Below are positions 1 through 4,789 of a stretch of 5,855 nucleotides of DNA, one piece after another. This stretch comes from JAUREX01 sp044356825 (lineage in GTDB: Bacteria > Pseudomonadota > Alphaproteobacteria > Rhodobacterales > Rhodobacteraceae), in the NCBI GenBank assembly GCA_044356825.1, contig JBIKVM010000184.1:1-5855 (forward strand), read 5' to 3'. The first letter of the stretch is position 1. The number at the start of each line of letters is the position of its first letter. The notes under the pieces are model-generated. The model was not told the origin of the DNA. It worked only from the letters and a program-made list of their open reading frames with translations, and searched no databases. Position numbers and translations under genes: made by a program.

Positions 1-1
1 C

Positions 2-601
2 TTTTGCGCGGGGGGCGATCTGGTCGAACGGCGCGGCATGACGGATGAGGCCTGGCAGGCCCAGCACGCGATCTTCGAGCGCATGGTGCGCGCGCTCGTG
101 AATTGCCCCGTCCCGATCATCGCGGCGGTCAACGGCGCGGCCTATGGCGGGGGGTGCGAGATCACGGGGGCGTGCGATTTCGCCTATGCCGCGCGCCACG
201 CCCGCTTTGCCCTGACCGAGGTCACGCTCGGGATCATGCCGGGCGCCGGTGGCACGCAGACGCTGGCGCGCGCGGTCGGCGTGCGCCGCGCCAAGGAGAT
301 CATCCTCACGGGTCTGCCCTTCGGCGCCGAGGATGCCGCCGCCTGGGGCCTTGTGAACCGCGTGACCGAAGGGGCCGACCTTTTGCCCGCCGCCGTCGCG
401 ACGGCGACGCGGATCGCGGGCAACGCGCCCATCTCGGTCCGGCAGGCCAAGCAGGCCATCCACCGCGGGGTCGACATGTCGCTCGCCGACGGGCTGGCCT
501 ATGAGATCGAGGCCTACAACCGCATGATCCCGACCGAGGACCGGCGCGAGGGGATCAACGCCTTCAACGAAAAGCGCCCGGCGCGCTTTCAGGGCCGCTG
601 A
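2..601 (+). CDS. Enoyl-CoA hydratase/isomerase (crotonase family), 5' end outside window
   Basis: Crotonases act on a CoA thioester in the cytoplasm, here probably hydrating an enoyl-CoA during acyl-CoA breakdown. The frame is open to the left edge and reads FCAGGDLVER before the first internal ATG at 38, so that ATG is not the start. About 199 residues are visible of a usual ~260. Numbered from that ATG, the motif GGGCE (E41) and TEVTLGIMPGAGGTQ (E61) carry the two catalytic glutamates 20 residues apart, as in rat mitochondrial hydratase (E144/E164). G38 and the alanine of FCAGGD would form the oxyanion hole. The FCAGGDL-ER-GM pattern resembles the AUH/methylglutaconyl-CoA hydratase branch, and the next gene is an HMG-CoA lyase homologue, which would fit leucine degradation. 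The exact substrate is inferred; other short-chain enoyl-CoA substrates are possible. The crotonase call is firm. Confidence 0.93.
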   Translation, partial: FCAGGDLVERRGMTDEAWQAQHAIFERMVRALVNCPVPIIAAVNGAAYGGGCEITGACDFAYAARHARFALTEVTLGIMPGAGGTQTLARAVGVRRAKEIILTGLPFGAEDAAAWGLVNRVTEGADLLPAAVATATRIAGNAPISVRQAKQAIHRGVDMSLADGLAYEIEAYNRMIPTEDRREGINAFNEKRPARFQGR

Positions 602-607
602 GGGGGG
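600..607 (+). promoter_or_regulatory. Strong Shine-Dalgarno site of the lyase gene
   Basis: The purine run GAGGGGGG overlaps the stop codon of the crotonase gene (599-601) and lies 4 nt before the ATG at 612. It fixes the lyase start and indicates that the two genes are translated from one message. This is read directly from the sequence; co-transcription is inferred from the 10-nt gap. Confidence 0.75.
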
Positions 608-611
608 CACC

Positions 612-1541
612 ATGGCAGAGCGTGCAGAAATCCGCGAAGTCGGCCCGCGCGACGGGCTGCAACTCGTCGGCACGATCCTGTCAACCGAGCGCAAGCTCGA
701 ATGGTGCGCGCGCACGGCCGCCGCGGGCGTGCGGCGGATCGAGGTCACCTCCTTCGTGCCGCCCTCGGTCGTGCCGCAATTCGCCGATGCGGCCGAGGTC
801 GCGCGCGGGACGTTGGCGATGGGGGGCTTCGATGTCGCGGCGCTGGTGCCGAACCTGCGCGGGGCCGAGAACGCCATCGCGGCCGGGGTGCATACGGTGA
901 ACTTCGTCACCTCCGCGAGCGAGGCGCACAACCTTGCGAACGTGCGCCGCACGCGCGCCCAATCGCTCGAGGATTTCGCCCGGATCGTCGCGCATCGCGA
1001 TGCGGTCGCACCGGGCCGGGTGCGGATCGGGGGCTGCGTCGCGACGGCCTTCGGCTGCTCGATCGCAGGCGCCGTGCCCGAGGCGGACGCCTATGGGATG
1101 GCCGAGGCCTATGTCGCGGCCGGCGCCGATGAGCTGGTCGTGGCCGACACGGTCGGCGTCGCGAACCCCGCGCAGGTGCGCCGCCTCCTGCGCCGCATGG
1201 TCGCGATTGCGGACGGCCGGCCCGTCATCTGCCATTTCCACGACACGCGCGGGCTCGGCCTTGCCAATGTGGTGGCCGCCCTCGATGCCGGCGTGCGCAT
1301 CTTCGATGCCGCGCTCGCGGGGCTCGGCGGCTGCCCCTTCGCCCCGGGCGCGAGCGGCAACATCGACACCGAGGATACCGCCTATCTGCTCGAGGCCGAG
1401 GGCTTTGCGACGGGCATCGACATCGAGGCGCTGATCGCGCTGCGCCGCGAGGTCGAGGGATGGTTGCCCGGCGAGCGCTTCGCCGGCGCGATCGCGCGTG
1501 CGGGAGTGCCGTCGTGGTTCCGCCCCGCGGCAGCGATCTGA
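612..1541 (+). CDS. HMG-CoA lyase-family protein (DRE-TIM metallolyase)
   Basis: This is a 309-residue TIM-barrel lyase of the HMG-CoA lyase family, which cleaves 3-hydroxy-3-methylglutaryl-CoA to acetyl-CoA and acetoacetate with a divalent metal. By alignment from memory to human HMGCL, these key residues are present: R13 and D14 in EVGPRDGLQ (R41/D42), E44 in RIEVTSF (E72), H208 and H210 in CHFHDT (H233/H235), C241 in GLGGCPFAPGASGN (C266) and N250 (N275). The length matches bacterial homologues. The start at 612 has a strong ribosome binding site and puts EVGPRDG at its usual N-terminal position. The gene follows a crotonase by 10 nt, as expected of a catabolic acyl-CoA operon. One oddity is that GLQ is followed by LVGT where classical leucine-pathway enzymes have NEK, so it may be a paralogue cleaving a related acyl-CoA. 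The fold and lyase chemistry are well supported; the substrate is uncertain. Confidence 0.9.
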   Translation: MAERAEIREVGPRDGLQLVGTILSTERKLEWCARTAAAGVRRIEVTSFVPPSVVPQFADAAEVARGTLAMGGFDVAALVPNLRGAENAIAAGVHTVNFVTSASEAHNLANVRRTRAQSLEDFARIVAHRDAVAPGRVRIGGCVATAFGCSIAGAVPEADAYGMAEAYVAAGADELVVADTVGVANPAQVRRLLRRMVAIADGRPVICHFHDTRGLGLANVVAALDAGVRIFDAALAGLGGCPFAPGASGNIDTEDTAYLLEAEGFATGIDIEALIALRREVEGWLPGERFAGAIARAGVPSWFRPAAAI

Positions 1542-1575
1542 CAGATCCCGATCAGAGCGGAACGAACGCGCACAG

Positions 1576-2793
1576 ATGATCCTGACGATCGAGCGCCTCG
1601 GCCACCACGGCGACGGCATAGCGCAGGGCATCTTCGTGCCGGGTGCGCTGCCGGGCGAGACGGTCGAGGGCGAGGTCGCGGGCGGCATGATGGCGGCGCC
1701 GCGCATCCTGAGCCCGAGCACGGCGCGCATCCGCCCGCCCTGCGCCCATGCGCGGGGCTGCGGGGGCTGCGCGCTCCAGCACGCGGCGGATGGCTTCGTC
1801 GCAGAATGGAAGGCGGGCGTGGTGGCGCGCGCGCTCGCGGCGCAGGGGCTGGCGCCGGGGGTGCTGCCCACCCGCACGCTGCCCGCCGGCACGCGCCAGC
1901 GCGCGACCTTCGCCGCCCGGCGCGGCCGGTCGGGCGCGATCGTGGGCCTGCACCGCCGCGCGAGCGAGGAGATCGTGCCGGTGCCGGGCTGCATGCTGCT
2001 GCACCCCGATCTGGTCGCGGCGCTGCCGCTCTTGGCCGATCTGGTCGAGGCGGGGCTGAGCCGCAGCGCGCGCGCGGATATCCTCTGCACCCGCACGCTC
2101 GGGGGCCTCGACATCGCGGTGACGGGCGCGGCCGCGCCCGACGGCGCGCGCGCCGCGACGCTGGCCGCGATCGCGGCCGCCGGCGGGGTGGCGCGGCTCA
2201 GTTGGGGCGGCGAGATCATCGCCCAGACCGTGCCGCCCGAGGTCGCGATCGGACGGGCGCGGGTGCCGCTGCCGCCCGGCGCCTTCCTGCAACCCTCGGC
2301 CGAGGGGGCGGCGCTGCTCGCCGATCTCGTGCGCGCGGCCGTGGGGCCGGCGCGGCGGGTGGCGGACCTGTTCGCGGGGATCGGCACGCTGGCGCTGCCC
2401 CTCGCCGAGGGGGCCGAGGTGCATGCGGCCGAGGGCGCGCCCGAGATGGTGGCGGCGCTGCTGTCGGGCGCGCGCAGGGCGCCCGGGTTGCGCGCCGTCA
2501 GCGCCGAGGCGCGCGACCTCTTCCGCCGGCCGCTGCTCGCGGCCGAACTCGCGCGCTTCGATGCGGTCGCGATCGACCCGCCGCGCGCAGGTGCCGAGGC
2601 GCAGACGGCCGAGATCGCGCGCGCGCGCGTCCCCCTCGTCGCGATGGTGTCGTGCAATCCGGCGAGTTTCGCGCGCGACGCGCGCATCCTGGCCGAGGCG
2701 GGCTATCGGTTCGATCCGGTGCAACCGGTCGATCAGTTCCGCTGGTCGGCGCACATCGAGCTGGTCGCCCGCGCGCGCGCTCCGGATGCCTGA
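1576..2793 (+). CDS. RlmD/TrmA-family SAM-dependent RNA (uracil-5-)methyltransferase
   Basis: The 405-residue product belongs to the RumA/RlmD-TrmA family, which methylates C5 of a uridine in rRNA or tRNA using S-adenosylmethionine. A short TRAM-like RNA-binding domain opens the protein (residues 1-50). Next comes an Fe-S motif, C56-x5-C62-x2-C65 (CAHARGCGGC), with a fourth cysteine at C139 (VPGC), matching the 4Fe-4S site of E. coli RlmD. The Rossmann domain has the SAM motif DLFAGIGTLALPLAEG, D334 in DPPRAG, nucleophile C360 in MVSCNP and the likely base E395 in AHIELV. All catalytic positions are therefore intact. The ATG at 1576 is preferred over 1498: the TRAM pattern begins there, and the upstream extension is arginine-rich, overlaps the lyase gene and lacks domain features. 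A ribosome binding site is weak (GAGCGGA about 14 nt away). The Fe-S motif favours an RlmD-like 23S rRNA enzyme over TrmA, but the target base cannot be read from sequence. Confidence 0.93.
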   Translation: MILTIERLGHHGDGIAQGIFVPGALPGETVEGEVAGGMMAAPRILSPSTARIRPPCAHARGCGGCALQHAADGFVAEWKAGVVARALAAQGLAPGVLPTRTLPAGTRQRATFAARRGRSGAIVGLHRRASEEIVPVPGCMLLHPDLVAALPLLADLVEAGLSRSARADILCTRTLGGLDIAVTGAAAPDGARAATLAAIAAAGGVARLSWGGEIIAQTVPPEVAIGRARVPLPPGAFLQPSAEGAALLADLVRAAVGPARRVADLFAGIGTLALPLAEGAEVHAAEGAPEMVAALLSGARRAPGLRAVSAEARDLFRRPLLAAELARFDAVAIDPPRAGAEAQTAEIARARVPLVAMVSCNPASFARDARILAEAGYRFDPVQPVDQFRWSAHIELVARARAPDA

Positions 2794-2891
2794 ATGCCAC
2801 CTTGACCGAGCGGTCGGATGCCCCCCCTTTCTCGGGCGACAAGCTTGCGATATGATCGCAAAAAAAGAGCAGCAGAAGCAGGCAGACAGGA
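2794..2891 (+). other. Intergenic gap with weak stem-loop, C-tract and A-tract
   Basis: This 98-bp gap separates the methyltransferase from the YkuD lipoprotein gene. It holds a small inverted repeat GACC-GAGC-GGTC at 2804-2815, seven Cs followed by TTT at 2821-2830, and a perfect dyad at 2845-2861 followed by an A-tract to 2866. No canonical rho-independent terminator is present, because the first stem is only 4 bp and is not followed by a T-run. The region is AT-richer than its flanks around 2845-2880, as expected of a promoter or leader. Confidence 0.5.
2845..2861 (+). promoter_or_regulatory. Perfect 17-bp dyad overlapping a -10-like TATGAT: candidate operator/promoter
   Basis: TTGCGAT and ATCGCAA are exact reverse complements separated by ATG. 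The hexamer TATGAT (2851-2856, five of six bases of the sigma-70 -10 consensus) sits inside the dyad. A start near 2863 would leave a leader of about 29 nt before the lipoprotein ATG at 2892. The best -35 candidate, TTCTCG at 2829-2834 with a 16-bp spacer, matches only three of six consensus bases. A repressor dimer bound here would block the -10. The 7-nt gap between the TTGCG/CGCAA half-sites differs from the 4-nt gap of Fnr/NnrR boxes, so no known regulator is assigned. It could instead be an RNA hairpin. The dyad is directly seen; its function is inferred. Confidence 0.45.
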
Positions 2892-3395
2892 ATGGGCGGC
2901 ACATTGCGCGCAGCGCTTGCCCTTATGCTCGTGGCGCTCCTTGCGGGGTGTGCGGGCTTTGGCAAGTTCCGGACCTACTACGGCCCCGAGGTCACCCGGA
3001 TCGAGGTGCTGAAGGCCGAGCGGCGCATGTATCTCATGCACGGCGAGAGGGTGCTGCGCAGCTACGACATCGCGCTCGGGCGCGAACCCGTGGGGCAGAA
3101 GCGGCGCGAGGGCGACGGGCGGACGCCCGAGGGCAGCTACATCATCGACCGGCGCAACCCGCGCAGCGCCTTCCACCTCTCGCTCGGGATTTCCTATCCG
3201 ACCGTCTCGCAACGGCGCGTCGCGCGCGAGGCGGGGCTCTCGCCCGGGGGTGACATCTTCATCCACGGCCGCGCCGGCAAGCATCGCGGGCGCGGACCGG
3301 ACTGGACCGAGGGCTGCATCGCCGTGACCGACCGCGAGATCGAGGAGATCTACGCGATGGTTCGAGTCGGAACGCCGATCACGATCCGACCCTGA
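2892..3395 (+). CDS. YafK/DpaA-like YkuD-domain lipoprotein (L,D-transpeptidase family)
   Basis: This 167-residue exported protein has a hydrophobic signal (residues 5-19) ending in a lipobox LLAGC with lipidated C20. The +2 residue is Ala, which by E. coli rules favours the outer membrane. The rest is one YkuD catalytic domain: strand-rich start (IEVLKAERRMYLM), the block GDGRTPEGSYIID (75-86), and the active site H125 in FIHG and C142 in TEGCIAV, 17 residues apart. GRTPEGSY, the FHLSLGISYP segment and EGCIAVTDREIEEIY are typical of the YafK group (COG3034). In E. coli the group's characterised member, DpaA/YafK, cuts the bond between Braun lipoprotein and peptidoglycan. Whether this protein transfers or hydrolyses is unknown. 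The position after Ile in GCIA is Ala where classical YkuD motifs have Arg. The ATG at 2892 gives a proper signal peptide, although its Shine-Dalgarno is poor. The 3' end overlaps the convergent CAP gene by 17 nt. Confidence 0.88.
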   Translation: MGGTLRAALALMLVALLAGCAGFGKFRTYYGPEVTRIEVLKAERRMYLMHGERVLRSYDIALGREPVGQKRREGDGRTPEGSYIIDRRNPRSAFHLSLGISYPTVSQRRVAREAGLSPGGDIFIHGRAGKHRGRGPDWTEGCIAVTDREIEEIYAMVRVGTPITIRP

Positions 3396-3912
3396 CGACG
3401 GCGCCATCGCCCGTGACGAGCGCCCACCAGAGTTTGCCGCCGGCCTCCTGATAGACGCCAAGACCCATTTCCCGGGCTTCGGGATCGAGAAGGATCCCAC
3501 GGGTGTCGTCCTGCTCCATCCAGCCAGCGAGGGTCTCGAGTTCGGTCTCGTAGGTTTCCGAGATCAACTCGCCCAGCAGCATGCCGCGATACCCCGCGCG
3601 CGCGACGCGATCGATCGGAGAGGACCCGTCAGACCCGAAGTGCCACGGGCGGTTCTGCACCGACATGTCGCGCGCGTGCGTGGCCGCAGCGGCGTTGAGT
3701 TCGGCATTCAGCGCGAGCGCCCCGACGCCGCGCACCGAGCGCAGCGTGTTGATCCCGTCGAGCATGCGGATCTGGATCGGCCCGATGTCGGATGAGCTGA
3801 TCTTGTAGACCTGCGGCATCGCCTTGCCGGAGGCGTCGAAGCTGGCATCGGTCATGCCGGTGCAGCCGGCGAGCGCGATGGCGATGGCAAGCAGCGTCGG
3901 TGCGCGCAACAT
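3379..3912 (-). CDS. CAP (SCP/PR-1-like, YkwD) domain lipoprotein
   Basis: This 177-residue secreted protein starts with a lipoprotein signal (residues 3-16) and lipobox ALAGC, with C17 lipidated and Thr at +2. A linker follows, then a CAP domain (about 46-175). Recognisable landmarks are the helix with MLDGINTLRSVRGVGALALN, THARDM (78-83), H91 in RPWHFGSDG, the GELISET segment with E115 and E119, and W131 in AGWMEQ. It ends in the strand LWWALVTGDGAV. Bacterial CAP proteins are extracytoplasmic and their biochemical role is mostly unknown. The second conserved histidine of the family (in W..S..HR) appears as Thr in QDDTRGILL (T137), so the metal/active cavity is incomplete. The start at 3912 is chosen because it begins the signal peptide and follows AGGACGGG 8 nt upstream. 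A longer frame reaches 4107 but crosses the promoter region and has no signal features at its N-terminus. It sits between two YkuD genes, suggesting a cell-wall role. Confidence 0.85.
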   Translation of the reverse strand: MLRAPTLLAIAIALAGCTGMTDASFDASGKAMPQVYKISSSDIGPIQIRMLDGINTLRSVRGVGALALNAELNAAAATHARDMSVQNRPWHFGSDGSSPIDRVARAGYRGMLLGELISETYETELETLAGWMEQDDTRGILLDPEAREMGLGVYQEAGGKLWWALVTGDGAVVRVGS

Positions 3913-3940
3913 GAGATCATCCCGTCCTGTTCCGAAATCC

Positions 3941-3969
3941 CCCATAGCAGGCTGTTGCGGCAGGGGCAA
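3941..3969 (-). promoter_or_regulatory. Candidate sigma-70 promoter of the CAP lipoprotein gene
   Basis: On the minus strand TTGCCC (3969-3964) and TATGGG (3946-3941) are separated by exactly 17 nt. Initiation near 3934 would give a leader of about 22 nt that contains the AGGACGGG ribosome binding site (3928-3921) before the ATG at 3912. The geometry is good; the hexamers match the consensus at 4 and 3 of 6 positions. This is inference from sequence only. Confidence 0.45.
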
Positions 3970-3980
3970 TTTACGAGGGT

Positions 3981-4011
3981 TTGAATTGCACCGCGCCGCG
4001 CGAGCGACTAG
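3981..4011 (+). promoter_or_regulatory. Weak candidate promoter of the Tat-exported YkuD gene
   Basis: TTGAAT (3981-3986) is a fair -35 element. The only nearby -10-like sequence is GACTAG (4006-4011), with a long 19-nt spacer. A start near 4018 would leave a leader of about 29 nt. It shares the 134-bp divergent region with the CAP gene promoter; the two -35 elements are about 12 bp apart, so the promoters could influence each other. Low certainty. Confidence 0.28.
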
Positions 4012-4036
4012 AAGCCGGCTCCGACACTTTCCAATC

Positions 4037-4041
4037 GGAGG
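4037..4041 (+). promoter_or_regulatory. Shine-Dalgarno site GGAGG setting the start at 4047
   Basis: GGAGG lies 5 nt before the ATG at 4047. It decides against the upstream TTG at 3981 as start: the longer version would add 22 non-signal residues in front of a twin-arginine leader, and its TTG coincides with the candidate -35 element. Confidence 0.75.
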
Positions 4042-4046
4042 ATGCG

Positions 4047-4637
4047 ATGCCCATTCGCCCTGACCGCCGCGCCTTTCTGGCAGGTGCCGCCTGCGCGCTT
4101 GCCGCACCCGCCCTGTCGGCGCCGATGATGACGGACAACTCCACCGAGATGGAAGAGACGCTCTCGACCATCGTGCGGCGCAACATCTCGGGGTTCCGCG
4201 CGCTCGACTGGAAGCCCTATTTCTCGGACACTCGGCGTGGGGCGATCCTTGTCGACATGAACTCGCGCGCGCTGCACTTCTGGTCCGAGGACCAGTCGGT
4301 CTACCGCCTCTATCCGACCTCGGTGCCCATGACCGAGGACATGGAGCGGCGTGGCCGCACCGAGATCGTGCAGAAGGTCGTGGGCCCTTCGTGGCGCCCG
4401 ACCGAGGCGATGAAGAAGCGCAACCCCGACTGGCCCGACTTCATCCCGCCCGGGCCCGACAATCCGCTCGGGACGCACGCGCTCTATCTGTCATGGACCT
4501 ATTACCGCATCCACGGCACCCACGATACGCGCAAGATCGGCCGGCGGTCCTCGAATGGCTGCGTAGGGCTCTACAACGAGCACATCGCCGAGCTGTTCGA
4601 CCTGACCAGGGTCGGGACGCAGGTGCTGCTCATCTGA
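4047..4637 (+). CDS. Tat-exported L,D-transpeptidase-like protein (YkuD / ErfK-YbiS-YcfS-YnhG family)
   Basis: This 196-residue protein begins with a twin-arginine signal: RPDRRAFLAG (R7-R8), a hydrophobic alanine-rich stretch and a likely signal-peptidase site after ALSA (A25). Export as a folded protein to the periplasm is therefore expected. The mature part carries a YkuD domain. It shows a strand start RRGAILVDMNSRALHFW (63-79), the block VVGPSWRPT (111-119), PPGPDNPLGTHALYL (134-148), H156 in YRIHGT and nucleophile C172 in SSNGCVGLYN. H156 and C172 are 16 residues apart. Family members link the meso-diaminopimelate residues of two stem peptides (3-3 cross-links) or attach proteins to peptidoglycan. 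The position that is Arg in the usual SHGCVR motif is Gly here (G174), so activity or substrate may differ. No lipobox is present, unlike the YafK-like protein upstream. It is transcribed divergently from the CAP gene, and the tRNA follows 46 nt after its stop. Confidence 0.88.
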   Translation: MPIRPDRRAFLAGAACALAAPALSAPMMTDNSTEMEETLSTIVRRNISGFRALDWKPYFSDTRRGAILVDMNSRALHFWSEDQSVYRLYPTSVPMTEDMERRGRTEIVQKVVGPSWRPTEAMKKRNPDWPDFIPPGPDNPLGTHALYLSWTYYRIHGTHDTRKIGRRSSNGCVGLYNEHIAELFDLTRVGTQVLLI

Positions 4638-4683
4638 TCGCCCCCTTGCCTCGGACCGCACGTTGGTGGTATCGAGACGGGGC

Positions 4684-4757
4684 GCGGGTATGGTGAAATG
4701 GTATCACACGAGCTTCCCAAGCTCTTGGCGCGGGTTCGATTCCCGCTACCCGCTCCA
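4684..4757 (+). tRNA. tRNA-Gly, anticodon CCC
   Basis: A full 74-nt cloverleaf can be drawn. The acceptor stem GCGGGTA (4684-4690) pairs perfectly with TACCCGC (4747-4753). The D-arm is GTGA/TCAC with loop AATGGTA. The anticodon arm is CGAGC-TTCCCAA-GCTCT with anticodon CCC at 4716-4718, followed by variable region TGGC. The T-arm is GCGGG-TTCGATT-CCCGC. The discriminator is T (4754), as expected for bacterial tRNA-Gly, and CCA (4755-4757) is encoded. It reads GGG glycine codons, which are plentiful in this GC-rich DNA. The first anticodon-stem pair (C4709/T4725, position 27-43) is a mismatch, while the remaining four pairs are canonical. A short leader is likely: TTGCCT (4646-4651) and TATCGA (4670-4675) are weak promoter-like hexamers just upstream, though read-through from the YkuD gene is equally possible. 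Confidence 0.96.
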
Positions 4758-4771
4758 GCCCTGACCCTACC

Positions 4772-4786
4772 GCGACCCGTAGTCGC
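4772..4786. terminator. Small hairpin between convergent tRNA and ABC gene (possible weak terminator)
   Basis: GCGAC and GTCGC form a 5-bp stem with a 5-nt loop, placed 14 nt after the tRNA and 3 nt after the ABC gene stop. It could serve both directions. Neither strand has a T-run after the stem, so a classical intrinsic terminator is not supported. Confidence 0.25.
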
Positions 4787-4789
4787 CCA

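Noticed and set aside
2616..2629. 14-nt alternating CG run (and an 11-nt one at 2770-2780), potentially Z-DNA-forming
   Set aside because: Both lie in coding sequence and are explained by GC-rich Ala/Arg codons; no other evidence of a structural role.
681..2687. A 668-codon open frame on the minus strand opposite the lyase and methyltransferase genes
   Set aside because: It is rich in Arg/Ala/Ser/Pro with no domain pattern and lies antisense to two well-supported genes. Long antisense frames are expected in DNA of this GC content, where stop codons are rare.
2804..2830. Stem-loop plus C7T3 as a terminator of the methyltransferase gene
   Set aside because: The stem is only 4 bp (GACC/GGTC, extendable only by G-U pairs) and is followed by Cs rather than a T-run, so it does not meet the form of an intrinsic terminator.
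1806..2855. Long plus-strand frame in another phase over the methyltransferase
   Set aside because: The translation is low-complexity Arg/Ala/Gly with no motifs, whereas the overlapping frame has every catalytic motif of a known family.
2852..3253. Possible small gene starting ATGATCGCAAAA at 2852
   Set aside because: It runs out of phase through the YafK-like gene, has no ribosome binding site, and its translation turns into an Arg/Ala-rich shadow.
3913..4107. N-terminal extension of the CAP lipoprotein gene to 4107
   Set aside because: It would bury the lipoprotein signal, overlap the start of the divergent YkuD gene, and ignore a good ribosome binding site in front of 3912.
4684..4757. 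tRNA 3' end as an integration (att) site
   Set aside because: No integrase gene and no second copy of the tRNA 3' end occurs in the window; the ABC exporter starts the next unit directly.
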